Of a stretch of 55,271 nucleotides of DNA, positions 8,018 to 17,621 are shown piece by piece. Location: NCBI GenBank assembly GCA_964584805.1, contig CAZPAY010000018.1, positions 1 to 55,271 of the forward strand, in the 5' to 3' direction. Source of the stretch: JABHIE01 sp964584805 (GTDB taxonomy: Bacteria > Planctomycetota > UBA1135). Under the pieces are notes generated by a model. It did not search any database and was not told the origin of the DNA. It was given only the letters and a program-made list of their open reading frames with translations. Position 1 is the first letter of the stretch, and each line of letters opens with the position of its first letter. The position numbers and the translations under genes are program-made.

Positions 8018-10813
8018 ATGCAAAAGCCTTTGCTCGACGAGGCTTGTGATTGGCTGTTTGCCGAGCAGGGCAAGGGTGATTTTTCGAGTTATGTGATTGC
8101 AAGCACCGGCAGCCGGGCGGGGCGTTTCCTAGAAGAGCGGTTGGCGCTGCGCGCTGAGGCAGATGGCCTGCTTGAGTCATTTCAAGCTCCTGAATTCTGC
8201 ACGGCGGCTGAGTTGGCCAATCGCGTTCTCGACTTGGCTCCTGGTGTGGCCGCCACGGCGGCGTTGCGCGATTTGCTCTGGAAAGACGCGCTGCAATCCG
8301 TTGGCTCTAAGGGCTTGGCGACCTTGATGAGCCATCCACCTAAGTTGGGCGATTTTGCTGGCCTGGCTGATTTGGCGGAGCTCGTGCAAAACCTACACCG
8401 CGATTTGGCTGCTCAAGGCTTTCTGTTTGCTGATGTCTTGGCACACGACGCGTTCGATCACTCCAAGACGGAGCGTTGGAAAACTCTGGCCGAGATTCAA
8501 GCCCATTACCGCAAATCATTAGATGGGTTGGGTCACTCTGATATTCATTTGGCCCGACTTGAGGCGGCGGCTGATGATTTTATATTGCCCGCTTGGAGTA
8601 AGCGCGCGGTCTTGCTTTGCGTGCCCGAATTGCCGCTGATTCAAAAGTGCTTGTTCGCCAAGTTGGCTGAGCAAATTACGCTTGTGCAAGCAAAACCCAC
8701 GGAAATGGCCGAGGCCTTTGACGCTTGGGGCTGCGTGTGCCCTGCGGTCATCCCCCACTCGACGGGGTTGTTTCTGCCCCAGGCGACATGCCGTTTTGGC
8801 GAAAACCCGCGCGAAATGGTTGAGCTTGGCCTGCACGCATTGCGTGAGCGCGACGAGCCGTTGCCACCCGAGCAGGTTTCCTTTGGGCTTCTTGAGCCCG
8901 AATGCGGCCCCTTCTTAGAGCAAGAATTAGCGGCGGCAGGGCAAGGCTTGCACCGACCAGCGGGCGTTAAATTGACACAAACACTGCCCTTTACTTTTTT
9001 AAGTGACCTGCTCAAATGGCTGAGCAGCCCAAGTTTTTCGCATTGGGCCGACCTGCTCACACACCCCCATTTTGAAAACTGGCTCGTGCAGCGAGCTGAA
9101 CTTGGTTTATCCAAGGCCCAATTGAGTGAGGCTTTTGATTGCTATCACGCGGCTCACTTGCCTGCGCAGCGTCCTCATTCTTGGCTTGATTTAAAGCACA
9201 ACAGTTGGGCGCCGCCGCTCTTGCGCGAGGTGAGTGACGCGGCTCAAAATTGCTTGGGCGCATTTACAGAGGATGCGGCGGCCATGCCTGTTTTGGCGGG
9301 TCGGCTACGGGCATTGATGGTTGCCATTTACGGGGGTGAAACGATTTCCCCAGACGCAACACTTCGGAATCACCGCAAAGCAGGAGCCTTGCATAAGCTT
9401 GTCTCAATTCTTGAGTCTCTTGAAAATGTGCCTGCTGATGCTGTGGCGCAAAGTGCATTGCACAAGCAAATGCAGCCGGCTGATTTTCTGCGCCTCGTCC
9501 AACAATACGCGCAGAGCCGCGATTTGCCCGACCCTTACAAATTGGGCGCTATCGAAAGTTTGGGTTGGCTTGAGTTGCCTCTCGACCCCGCGGCTAGCGC
9601 CATCGTGCTTGGTTTTAATGAAGAGCGTGTCACTTCATCGCCCAAGGGCCACCCGTTTTTGCCACAAGAATTGGCCGAAGGCATTGGTTTGCCGAGTGAT
9701 GCTGAGCGGTTGGCGCGTGATGCGTGGGTTTTGGCTGTGCTACAGGCCACGCGCCCAGGCAAAGGCGACTTGGTTTTGGTTGGTGGGCGCACGACCAACG
9801 ATGGCGACCCACTGCGGCCAAGCCGTTTGTTGTTTTTTGACGACGCCGCGCGCTCATTGAGCCACATGCAGCAATATGTAGCCGAATCGCCTAAACCAGA
9901 GCTGGCTCAAACGAGTGCGGTTGATGTTTTTGTGCCACCGCTCACCCCAGAGCCGCCAAAGTTAGACCGAGTTTCGGTCACTTCCTTTAAGGCCTTCCTC
10001 GATTCGCCCTATCATTTTTATGTCAGTCGCCTTTTAAAGCTGGGCGAAAGTGAGCGCGTCGACATCGAGATGGGCCCCATGCTCTATGGCAATTATGTTC
10101 ACGACATTGTCGAGCGTTTCGGCAAATGTGCTGCCAAAGATAGTCAAGATGTAGATGAAATTTTTGCAGCTCTTTGCAAGATGGCGAATCAAAGTGAGGA
10201 TGAGTTTTTTGGTAAAGAAATGAGTTTCGCCGTTAAATTGCAAACGGAATTAATCCAGAAACGATTGCGTGCTTTTGCTGAGGCGCAAGCCGCCTGGCGC
10301 GCCGATGGTTGGTGCATTGACCGGGTTGAGGAAAAAATCATTCTCGACTTCGAGGGCATTGAGTTGGTTGGCAAAATTGATCGCATTGATTATCACGACA
10401 AACTGGGCAAATACGCCGTGTTCGATTACAAGACCGGAAACAAGCCCAATACCGTTAAGAAAGTGTTCTACAAAAAGCGTGGCACAGATGAGGCAGAGTG
10501 GTTTGATCTACAACTCCCGCTCTATGTCAAACTCGCCGAAGAATCTCTTTTCAAGCAGGGCGCTGTCGGGGTGGCTGGATACATCAACTTGTCAGAAACG
10601 CCAACCAAAGACACTTTTTCCGTCGCCGATTTACGCGCGCCGATGACCGGCTCAAAACACGAGTGGTCCGATGATGAGCTCGAGGCAGCAAATCATTACG
10701 CCGCTGAGCTGATTCAAAAAATGAAAGACTCCAACTGGCGCGATGAAATCGGCGGTGGCCAATGGGATTCACTCACCATGGACACCCTCACGGGTCGGGG
10801 GTTATTGAAATGA
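8018..10813 (+). CDS. addB: AddB-like PD-(D/E)XK nuclease subunit of a helicase-nuclease
   Basis: About 931 residues from the ATG at 8018 (an earlier ATG at 7970 would add 16). The C-terminal third is a RecB-type nuclease: S-V-T-S-F-K-A-F-L-D-S-P-Y-H-F-Y-V starts the domain, with G-N-Y-V-H-D-I-V, then G-K-I-D-R-I-D and F-D-Y-K-T-G as the PD-(D/E)XK core. The long N-terminal part is diverged and has no convincing Walker A motif, as usual for AddB, which is an inactivated helicase. I see no four-Cys iron-sulfur pattern around the nuclease, unlike Bacillus AddB. It should act with the next gene product in double-strand break resection. Its TGA overlaps the next ATG, so the two are translationally coupled. 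Confidence 0.85.
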   Translation: MQKPLLDEACDWLFAEQGKGDFSSYVIASTGSRAGRFLEERLALRAEADGLLESFQAPEFCTAAELANRVLDLAPGVAATAALRDLLWKDALQSVGSKGLATLMSHPPKLGDFAGLADLAELVQNLHRDLAAQGFLFADVLAHDAFDHSKTERWKTLAEIQAHYRKSLDGLGHSDIHLARLEAAADDFILPAWSKRAVLLCVPELPLIQKCLFAKLAEQITLVQAKPTEMAEAFDAWGCVCPAVIPHSTGLFLPQATCRFGENPREMVELGLHALRERDEPLPPEQVSFGLLEPECGPFLEQELAAAGQGLHRPAGVKLTQTLPFTFLSDLLKWLSSPSFSHWADLLTHPHFENWLVQRAELGLSKAQLSEAFDCYHAAHLPAQRPHSWLDLKHNSWAPPLLREVSDAAQNCLGAFTEDAAAMPVLAGRLRALMVAIYGGETISPDATLRNHRKAGALHKLVSILESLENVPADAVAQSALHKQMQPADFLRLVQQYAQSRDLPDPYKLGAIESLGWLELPLDPAASAIVLGFNEERVTSSPKGHPFLPQELAEGIGLPSDAERLARDAWVLAVLQATRPGKGDLVLVGGRTTNDGDPLRPSRLLFFDDAARSLSHMQQYVAESPKPELAQTSAVDVFVPPLTPEPPKLDRVSVTSFKAFLDSPYHFYVSRLLKLGESERVDIEMGPMLYGNYVHDIVERFGKCAAKDSQDVDEIFAALCKMANQSEDEFFGKEMSFAVKLQTELIQKRLRAFAEAQAAWRADGWCIDRVEEKIILDFEGIELVGKIDRIDYHDKLGKYAVFDYKTGNKPNTVKKVFYKKRGTDEAEWFDLQLPLYVKLAEESLFKQGAVGVAGYINLSETPTKDTFSVADLRAPMTGSKHEWSDDELEAANHYAAELIQKMKDSNWRDEIGGGQWDSLTMDTLTGRGLLK

Positions 10814-13800
10814 GCCAAGCCATCCACGAAGTCGCTCTTGCATCCGCCGGCACGGGTAAAACTTTTGACCTGTCGGGTCGCTACCTGGCTCTTGCAATTG
10901 CCGCACCCGATGAGCTGAAAGAAATTCTGGCGACGACTTTTACCCGTGCCGCCGCTGGCGAGATTTTGCAACGCATCCTTGAGCGATTGGTTGAGGCGAG
11001 CCTTCATCAAAGCAAGTTGGCCGAGTTAATTGAGCACAACTTTGCGCCTGCGGGTTGGTCGTCCGGCGACGCGCGCGAGTTGGCGTTGCGTTTGGGCCAG
11101 CAAGTCAATTTCCTGCAAGTGCGCACTTTGGATTCGTTTTTTCATCAAGCCGTAAAAGCAAATGGTTTAGATTTGGGCTTGCCCACCAAATGGGGCATCG
11201 CCGAAGAACATCAGAACAAAGAGTTGTGCGCAAATGTTTTGGCACAAACTTGCGATGACCGCGGCCTCGACAAAATGATCGATGTTGTGCATGGATTGCA
11301 TGGCGAAAAAGCGCTTCGACAACCACTCGAAAAGTTGCAAGAGCTTGTGGGTCATGGGCTCGAAATTTTTCAAGACGCGCCCGCCGAGGCTTGGCATTAC
11401 ATTCGCACTGTTGATGGGCCATCGCAAGAGACTTGCCTTGAATTATTCCAACAGGCTGATCTCCCCCAAAAGAAAAGTGGTGGCGATGATTCCAGGTGGG
11501 CCAAACTCAAGGCCCTTTTTGTCGATGCTTTGAGTGGCTCTACGAGTGAGGCTTTTGCGCTGGCGGAACATTCTGTGGTCAGCAAATTTGCAAGCTTTGG
11601 CGTGAGCGAAAAATACTACTCACACTCCCTTGAAATCTGGGCTTCCGAGCTTGGACACTTAGTGAGTTATCTACAAGGCGTGGTTTCCAAATCGGTTGCG
11701 ACGAAAAACAGTGAGTCCTTTCAGCTACTGCGCGATTACGACCAAGCATTGCTGGAAGCGCGTGCGCAATCGGGGCTTTACAGTTTCCAAGATATTTCGG
11801 CACTCTTAGGTCGAGCGGTTGCATCGGGCGCGATTTCAATTGCTCCTCCAAAGCACTTACTGCTCGACGAGTTTCAAGATACGGCGGTGCCGCAGTGGCG
11901 CGTCCTTGAGCCGTTGTTAAATGATGTGCTTCAGCAAGGTGGCAAGTTGTTTTGCGTCGGCGATGTCAAACAAGCCATTTATGGTTGGCGGTCAGGCGAA
12001 TCTAAATTGCTTTCTGGCTTGCCCGGTTGGGCAAAGACCACCGCCAAAAAAGATGTCATCACAACGCCCAAAAACACGAACTACCGTTCTGCGCAAATCA
12101 TTTTGTCCACGGTTGATCAAGTTTTTCAAGGGGTCGAGAAAGACACAAACGAAAGCAACGATGCATCTGAGGCTTGCCTAGCTGGCCCTGCCGAGCGCAC
12201 CGCGCTCCAAAGCTGGATGAGTGGCTACGAAAAGCACAAGGCACATCACGACAAGTTGCAAGGCGCTGCCGTTTTGGCTGTGGTCGAAAGTCACGACACC
12301 AATGAGTTAAAAGAAAAAGATGCCGTCCTGATTGCGGCGGCGGATCGTGCGGCGGCCATCCTTGACGACAACCCTCATGCTTCGATTGCGATTCTTTGCC
12401 GCACAAATAAGCCCATCCCGATATTGCAAGACCGCTTGAGTAAACACGGGATTGCTTCTTCAGGCGTTGGCGGTAGTTTGCTGACTGACTCGACTGTGGT
12501 GCGGATCTTTTTGTCACTCTGCCGTTGGCTGGATCACAAAGGGAATTCGCTGGCTGCTTTTGCGGTGCAGAGTTCGCCGTTGGCCGAGGCGCTCGAAGTG
12601 AGCAGCGGCATCCATGACTCAAAACTGCGCACCCATCTGGCTTATATGCGCGAGACGATTCTTGCTGAGGGCATGGGGCCGTTCCTTAATCGTTTTGCTG
12701 ACGCGACGCATGACAAATGGCACTCTCATCACGAGCGGCGTCGCTTCCGGCAACTCATCGACCTAGCTTTCCGCTGGGACGCCATGCCGCCCGATTCGGT
12801 CAGTGCCTTTGCTGATTTTGTAGAAAGCAAACGCTTGTCTGACCCTGAAGCCGCGTCGGTTGAAGTCTTAACCGTCCACGCATCCAAAGGCCTTGAATAC
12901 GATGTAGTGATTCTGCCCCAACTCAAAGAGTCGTTGCTCAAGTCGGGCAGCAACAGCCTGATGGGCGTGCGGCCCAATCCGTATTCGCCCTACGACAAAG
13001 TTTCGTGGCGCCCGAGTGGTGCGCAGGTCGTGTTATTGCCTGAATTGAGCGAAATGGCTTTGACCGTTGATACGCACGCGGTGCGCGACTCGCTCTCTTT
13101 ACTTTATGTAGCGATGACGCGTGCGGTGCATTGGGTCGAGATGCTTCTGCCCCCGCCGCCGAAAAAGCGAGGCAAAGACACCTATGCAAGTATGCTGCGT
13201 GGCGCGTTAATCCACGACCAAAAAAAGAAACCCGCTTTCGCCATCGCGCCAAAAGAGATTGCAGGCATAGAGGCCAATTATGATTTTGAGTTGTTGTGGG
13301 CTCATCCAGATTCACAGACGACTTTCGAGGCAAAGCCTGCAGAAGAAAAAGTGGTTGTTGCGCCCCAAGCACCCGACCTCGCGCGACCTTTGTTTGCCGA
13401 AGTCGCCCAACCACGGTCATTGCGCACTTGGAGCCCGTCTTCCGCCGAAGGTGGTGGCCAAGTTGAGCTTGGATTCCTTTTGGCTGAAAACGGTCGGCAG
13501 GCCAAGCAAAGGGGCACATTGGTGCATGCTTTGTTTGAGCAGATTGAGTGGCTCGAAGATGGCGTGCCGAGTGATGCTGAGCTGGTTGCCAAATTGCCAA
13601 AGCTCTGTGATTTTACGCCAAACAAAAGCGAGGCATCCGAAGCGCTGGCCGTCTTCCATGGTGGCTTGGCGCGCGCTGAAATTCATGAAGCTCTCACGCG
13701 GCCCGCGCAAGAAACAGAAGTGTGGGCTGAGAAAAAATTCTCACTGCCCGTTCTAGATGAGGACGGAAAGAAAACTATTCTGCGTGGCACGATTGACCGA

Positions 13801-13986
13801 GCTGTGCTTTTCTTCAAAGACAATGGCGACATCGAGCGCGTGGTCATCCAAGACTGGAAGACTGGCCTGCGAGCTGACGAGAGATATGAGCCTCAACTCG
13901 AGGCTTACCGCAAGGCAATCATGATGATGACAGGGCTGCCTGCCGATGCGATTTCAACGCAACTACTTTATGTCGAGGCCGATTGA
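10810..13986 (+). CDS. addA: AddA-like UvrD/Rep helicase with C-terminal nuclease domain
   Basis: A 1058-residue SF1A helicase-nuclease. Walker A is A-S-A-G-T-G-K-T near residue 10. The Walker B region is L-L-L-D-E-F-Q-D-T, motif III is V-G-D-V-K-Q-A-I-Y-G-W-R, motif V is T-V-H-A-S-K-G-L-E-Y, and motif VI is Y-V-A-M-T-R-A. The C-terminal nuclease shows G-T-I-D-R-A and Q-D-W-K-T-G. It unwinds and degrades DNA from double-strand ends together with the AddB-like subunit. The ATG at 10810 overlaps the addB stop (ATGA); the frame is open further upstream to 10762 but that reads through addB. No other genes follow in the operon; rluA converges. Confidence 0.92.
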   Translation: MSQAIHEVALASAGTGKTFDLSGRYLALAIAAPDELKEILATTFTRAAAGEILQRILERLVEASLHQSKLAELIEHNFAPAGWSSGDARELALRLGQQVNFLQVRTLDSFFHQAVKANGLDLGLPTKWGIAEEHQNKELCANVLAQTCDDRGLDKMIDVVHGLHGEKALRQPLEKLQELVGHGLEIFQDAPAEAWHYIRTVDGPSQETCLELFQQADLPQKKSGGDDSRWAKLKALFVDALSGSTSEAFALAEHSVVSKFASFGVSEKYYSHSLEIWASELGHLVSYLQGVVSKSVATKNSESFQLLRDYDQALLEARAQSGLYSFQDISALLGRAVASGAISIAPPKHLLLDEFQDTAVPQWRVLEPLLNDVLQQGGKLFCVGDVKQAIYGWRSGESKLLSGLPGWAKTTAKKDVITTPKNTNYRSAQIILSTVDQVFQGVEKDTNESNDASEACLAGPAERTALQSWMSGYEKHKAHHDKLQGAAVLAVVESHDTNELKEKDAVLIAAADRAAAILDDNPHASIAILCRTNKPIPILQDRLSKHGIASSGVGGSLLTDSTVVRIFLSLCRWLDHKGNSLAAFAVQSSPLAEALEVSSGIHDSKLRTHLAYMRETILAEGMGPFLNRFADATHDKWHSHHERRRFRQLIDLAFRWDAMPPDSVSAFADFVESKRLSDPEAASVEVLTVHASKGLEYDVVILPQLKESLLKSGSNSLMGVRPNPYSPYDKVSWRPSGAQVVLLPELSEMALTVDTHAVRDSLSLLYVAMTRAVHWVEMLLPPPPKKRGKDTYASMLRGALIHDQKKKPAFAIAPKEIAGIEANYDFELLWAHPDSQTTFEAKPAEEKVVVAPQAPDLARPLFAEVAQPRSLRTWSPSSAEGGGQVELGFLLAENGRQAKQRGTLVHALFEQIEWLEDGVPSDAELVAKLPKLCDFTPNKSEASEALAVFHGGLARAEIHEALTRPAQETEVWAEKKFSLPVLDEDGKKTILRGTIDRAVLFFKDNGDIERVVIQDWKTGLRADERYEPQLEAYRKAIMMMTGLPADAISTQLLYVEAD

Positions 13987-14003
13987 CGAGTCTGCAATCG
14001 TTT

Positions 14004-15044
14004 TTAAAACTCGGCCATGTCTGGCCAAAGTGGTGCGACCAACTCTATCTCGCGGCCCGTCATGGGATGCTCGATTGTGAGTTTCCATGAATGCAGAGCT
14101 TGGCGGCTCAAAATGAGTATTTCGCGATCGGCATCTGTCAGCTCATCATGGATATTGCGCAAAAACACATCATTGCCCCCCATGTACAGCTTGTCGCCGA
14201 CAATCGGGTAACCAAGGTGCGCCAAGTGCACGCGTAGTTGATGCGTGCGCCCCGTTTTTGGATAGAGCTCAACCAAGCTAAAGCCATGCTCACGGCGCGC
14301 GACTTTCCATTCGGTTTGCGAGGGAAGGCCATCTTCATCCATGCGGATGCACATGCGCAGGCGCACCTCGCTTTCTAGGTCTTTGCCGATGGGCAAATCA
14401 ATCAAGCCACCGTCTTCTGGAATTTCGCCGACGACAAGTGCTTGATACGCCTTTTTCACCGTGCGCGATTCAAATTGCTGACCGATGCGAGAGCGCGACA
14501 ACTGATCTTTGGCGCATAAAACCAAACCACTCGTTTCGCGATCGAGGCGATGGCACAGCGTCGGCATGTCTTGCGTTGTGCCATACATTTCGCGATGGCG
14601 CTCGTGCACTAAATGAATCATCGACCCGGTTAAATGCCCGTGACTTGGGTGCACATTAATGCCCGCAGGTTTGTTGACCGCGATGAGATATTCGTCTTCG
14701 AAAACCACTTGCAGCTCGCCTGGGTCATCGCCTATTTGATCGGGCGCGGGCTGAGGGTTTTCGAGAGTCACAATGATTTTTTGACCACGCAATAATTTCA
14801 GACCGACCTTCATGGCACCGATGGTGGCATTCGTGCGGTCTTTATGTGTCTCGACACGCACGCGGCCTTCGGTGATTAGTTTTTGCACCCGTGCGCGTGA
14901 ATACCACGACATTTGACTCGACAGAAATGAATCAATGCGCCGACCTGAAATCGTCTCGCCCACCTCAAATTCAACTTCATGAACTGGAATGCTCATGTCG
15001 CGCTGCCCGCGGCGGCGCTTGCGAGGTCGTTTATGATTTGACAT
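14004..15044 (-). CDS. RluA family pseudouridine synthase with S4 domain
   Basis: A 346-residue enzyme that converts specific uridines of rRNA or tRNA to pseudouridine. The first residues are very basic (K-R-P-R-K-R-R-R-G-Q-R). Then comes an S4 RNA-binding domain (I-D-S-F-L-S-S-Q, R-A-R-V-Q-K-L-I-T-E-G-R-V-R-V) and the catalytic domain with the motif H-R-L-D-R-E-T-S-G, whose Asp is the catalytic residue. G-R-T-H-Q-L-R-V-H-L is the second family signature. It could be RluD or RluC type; the target site cannot be told. A second in-frame Met (M-S-I-P-V-H) is a possible start. It lies downstream of rpsU, separated by a terminator. Confidence 0.9.
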   Translation of the reverse strand: MSNHKRPRKRRRGQRDMSIPVHEVEFEVGETISGRRIDSFLSSQMSWYSRARVQKLITEGRVRVETHKDRTNATIGAMKVGLKLLRGQKIIVTLENPQPAPDQIGDDPGELQVVFEDEYLIAVNKPAGINVHPSHGHLTGSMIHLVHERHREMYGTTQDMPTLCHRLDRETSGLVLCAKDQLSRSRIGQQFESRTVKKAYQALVVGEIPEDGGLIDLPIGKDLESEVRLRMCIRMDEDGLPSQTEWKVARREHGFSLVELYPKTGRTHQLRVHLAHLGYPIVGDKLYMGGNDVFLRNIHDELTDADREILILSRQALHSWKLTIEHPMTGREIELVAPLWPDMAEF

Positions 15045-15077
15045 GAACAGGAATGAAAGGGCTTATTTGGGCATGCA

Positions 15078-15110
15078 AAAACCCCGGCGCGCAAAACGCA
15101 CCGAGGCTTT
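15078..15110 (-). terminator. Rho-independent terminator of rpsU
   Basis: On the minus strand a 10-bp stem (two to three G-T pairs) closes a TTTTG loop and is followed by five T. It lies directly after the rpsU stop and before the pseudouridine synthase gene. Confidence 0.85.
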
Positions 15111-15125
15111 GAGAATTGGACCGCT

Positions 15126-15332
15126 TTAGAAGCGGGCGTTACGACGCATCCGCTCGGAGCGACGCACGAGACGATAGCGCTCGATGCCAGCAAGGCGACG
15201 CACAGTGGTCGGCTTGGTGAAGAAACTGCGATCTTTCATCTCTGCAAAGAGACCAGAACGGTTGCAGTTGCGCTTAAAGCGACGGAGGGCAGCCTCGAGA
15301 GACTCGTTAGGACGGACTTGAACCTTAATCAT
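15126..15332 (-). CDS. rpsU: Small ribosomal subunit protein bS21
   Basis: A 68-residue basic protein: I-K-V-Q-V-R-P-N-E-S-L-E-A-A-L-R-R-F-K-R is the classical bS21 start, followed by a K-R-N-C-N-R-S-G-L region and an Arg-rich tail (R-R-S-E-R-M-R-R-N). bS21 binds the 30S platform near the anti-Shine-Dalgarno end of 16S rRNA. The gene is transcribed divergently from recD2, with a perfect 15-bp palindrome in the region between them, and is closed by its own terminator. Confidence 0.95.
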   Translation of the reverse strand: MIKVQVRPNESLEAALRRFKRNCNRSGLFAEMKDRSFFTKPTTVRRLAGIERYRLVRRSERMRRNARF

Positions 15333-15374
15333 GGTTTATTGCTATTTTCCGCAGGGCGACAGCGCCAAACGGGC

Positions 15375-15389
15375 CGAGTAGTCTACTCG
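15375..15389. promoter_or_regulatory. Perfect 15-bp palindrome between rpsU and recD2
   Basis: CGAGTAG (15375-15381), a central T, and CTACTCG (15383-15389) form a perfect dyad in the 90-base divergent promoter region. Its length and symmetry suit a dimeric repressor operator. No known consensus is recognised. Confidence 0.45.
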
Positions 15390-15422
15390 CACCGCCCCAA
15401 TTCGTCTATATTCTTCTGCATC

Positions 15423-17621
15423 ATGCCTCGCCCCCATGCCTTCGACTCGAATACTCGCCATTTTGGCGAAGGTGATGAAAGCGATGCGCACGAAACCATT
15501 GAAGGCACAATAGGTTACGTCGTCTTTGCCTCAGAAGACTCCGACTTCCTCGTCGCCCGATTCGAAACGGACGAGGGCTTGACCACCATCGCGGGGCCGA
15601 TTGGGCCACTTGAAGGCGGCGAAAATCTTCGTCTGCACGGGCATTGGATCGAACATGCGAAGTTTGGAAAGCAATTTCAAGCCGATTGGGCCGAAGTCGC
15701 GACACCCACCACGCTCGCTGGGATGAAAAAATATCTTGGCTCGGGCGTATTCCCCGGAATTGGCCCTGATCTTGCCAACAAGCTCGTGGACCATTTTGGC
15801 ATCGACACGCTTGACGCACTCGATGAGGGCAAAACAAAATTGCGCGAGGTCGAGGGTATCGGTCCCAAGCGCGCGCAAACACTGATGGAGGGCTTCTCCG
15901 ACGGGCGCGACCGACACCGCGTTTTTTCTGAGCTGCGCGGGCTTGGCCTCAACGCCATGCAGAGCAACTCGCTTTATGAAAAATGGCAAGCCGGCGCCAT
16001 TGACCGCGTGCGCGATGACCCTTATGCGCTTTGCGACATGTTGCGCGGTTTTGGTTTTCGCACGGCTGAACGCATCGCCGAGCAGGTCGGTATCGAGCGC
16101 AACTCGACCGTTCGCGCGCGCGGGGTGCTGCAGCATCTTCTGCGGGAGGGTATGCAACAGGGTCATGCCTGCTTACCCGAAGATGATTTGTTCCGACAAA
16201 TGCAAGAAGTCGGCATGGAACTCGACATTATCGTCGAGGCTGTCAAAGCTTTGGCTGAAAACGATCGGTTACGCATGAGCGGTGAGCCGCGGATGCACTA
16301 CCTTCCTGAAATGTGGAATGCAGAAATCGGTGTGGCCGACAACATCAACCGACTGCTCAAAGAAAAAGCAGAATGCCCCGCAACGCCGACTCAAATCGAG
16401 GCCGCGGTCCGTCGCGCGGAATATACGCCTGATGAAAGTCAACGCCGCGCAGTTGAGATGGCGCTTGAGTCCTCTTTTGCAGTCATGACGGGCGGGCCTG
16501 GCACGGGTAAAACAACAACGCTGCGTTTGCTTCTGGAAATATATGATGCCGCCGGATTTGGGCCGGTTGAGCTGGCCTCCCCCACAGGTCGAGCGGCGAA
16601 GCGCTTGCAAGAAGCCACGGGGCGGAAGGCCTCCACCATTCACCGCTTGCTGGGCTTCGACCCGATGGAGAATGGTTTTCGGCACAACGAAGACGACCCG
16701 CTTGAGGCAAAAGTGCTCGTTATCGATGAAGTGTCGATGCTTGATTTACCGCTCGCACATGCGCTGCTTCGCGCGACAAGCGACGACTGCCGCGTTTTGT
16801 TTGTGGGCGACGCAGATCAACTACCTTCGGTTGGGCCAGGTTCCGTTTTGCGCGACTTGGTGGCATCCGCAGAAATTTCGACGACTCGGTTGTCGCGTAT
16901 CCACCGCCAAGACCAAGGCTCTGGAATTATCGAGGCCGCCCATGCCATCTTGGAAGGCAGTATTCCAGAGACGGCTACATCCGGTGGAAGCGGTGATTTC
17001 TTTTTGAGCATTCAAGATGACGCCGAACAAGCCGCCGCGATGGTGGAAAAAATTGTTTGCGAACGCATGCCCGACAAGTACGACATCAATCCCATGCAAG
17101 ATGTGCTGGTGCTCGCGCCGATGTATCGCGGTGCATTGGGCGTCGATGCGCTCAACGATCGACTCGCGGCGGCACTGAATCCTGACGGAGACCCTGGTCC
17201 AGAGTGGACAAAGGGTTTGCGTGTCGGTGATCGCATTATGATTGTGCGTAACGATTACGAGCGCGAAGTTTTTAACGGCGACACGGGCATGGTTTTATCC
17301 ATCGGCAAAAATGATGTGAGCCTCGAAGTCAATGGCTATATTTTGGAGTACAGCGCAAACGAAATTCATGATTTCATTCGCTCATATTGCGTGACCGTCC
17401 ATCGCTCGCAGGGTTCGGAAGCGCGCGCCGTTGTTGTGGTCTTGGGCAGCAGTCACTACATGATGCTGCGACGGAATTTACTTTATACCGCCGTCACGCG
17501 CGGGAAGGACTTGGTCGTCATTGTGGCAAACCGCCAAGCCTTGCGACAAGCCGTGACAAACGCAACCGAAAACCTACGCCACGGGCAGTTGCAGCAACGG
17601 CTCGCTACGGCAAGCCTGTAA
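15423..17621 (+). CDS. recD2: RecD2-type ATP-dependent DNA helicase
   Basis: From the ATG at 15423 the protein has 732 residues, as usual for RecD2, an SF1B 5'-3' helicase not tied to RecBC. The N-terminal part has helix-hairpin-helix-like segments (F-P-G-I-G-P-D-L-A, V-E-G-I-G-P-K-R-A). The helicase core has G-G-P-G-T-G-K-T-T-T (Walker A), V-I-D-E-V-S-M-L-D (Walker B), G-D-A-D-Q-L-P-S-V-G-P-G, and T-V-H-R-S-Q-G-S-E near the C-terminus. A longer frame to 15318 would cover the rpsU promoter and is unlikely. Close to addAB, so this is a recombination neighbourhood. Its last 17 bases overlap the convergent membrane-protein gene tail to tail. Confidence 0.93.
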   Translation: MPRPHAFDSNTRHFGEGDESDAHETIEGTIGYVVFASEDSDFLVARFETDEGLTTIAGPIGPLEGGENLRLHGHWIEHAKFGKQFQADWAEVATPTTLAGMKKYLGSGVFPGIGPDLANKLVDHFGIDTLDALDEGKTKLREVEGIGPKRAQTLMEGFSDGRDRHRVFSELRGLGLNAMQSNSLYEKWQAGAIDRVRDDPYALCDMLRGFGFRTAERIAEQVGIERNSTVRARGVLQHLLREGMQQGHACLPEDDLFRQMQEVGMELDIIVEAVKALAENDRLRMSGEPRMHYLPEMWNAEIGVADNINRLLKEKAECPATPTQIEAAVRRAEYTPDESQRRAVEMALESSFAVMTGGPGTGKTTTLRLLLEIYDAAGFGPVELASPTGRAAKRLQEATGRKASTIHRLLGFDPMENGFRHNEDDPLEAKVLVIDEVSMLDLPLAHALLRATSDDCRVLFVGDADQLPSVGPGSVLRDLVASAEISTTRLSRIHRQDQGSGIIEAAHAILEGSIPETATSGGSGDFFLSIQDDAEQAAAMVEKIVCERMPDKYDINPMQDVLVLAPMYRGALGVDALNDRLAAALNPDGDPGPEWTKGLRVGDRIMIVRNDYEREVFNGDTGMVLSIGKNDVSLEVNGYILEYSANEIHDFIRSYCVTVHRSQGSEARAVVVVLGSSHYMMLRRNLLYTAVTRGKDLVVIVANRQALRQAVTNATENLRHGQLQQRLATASL

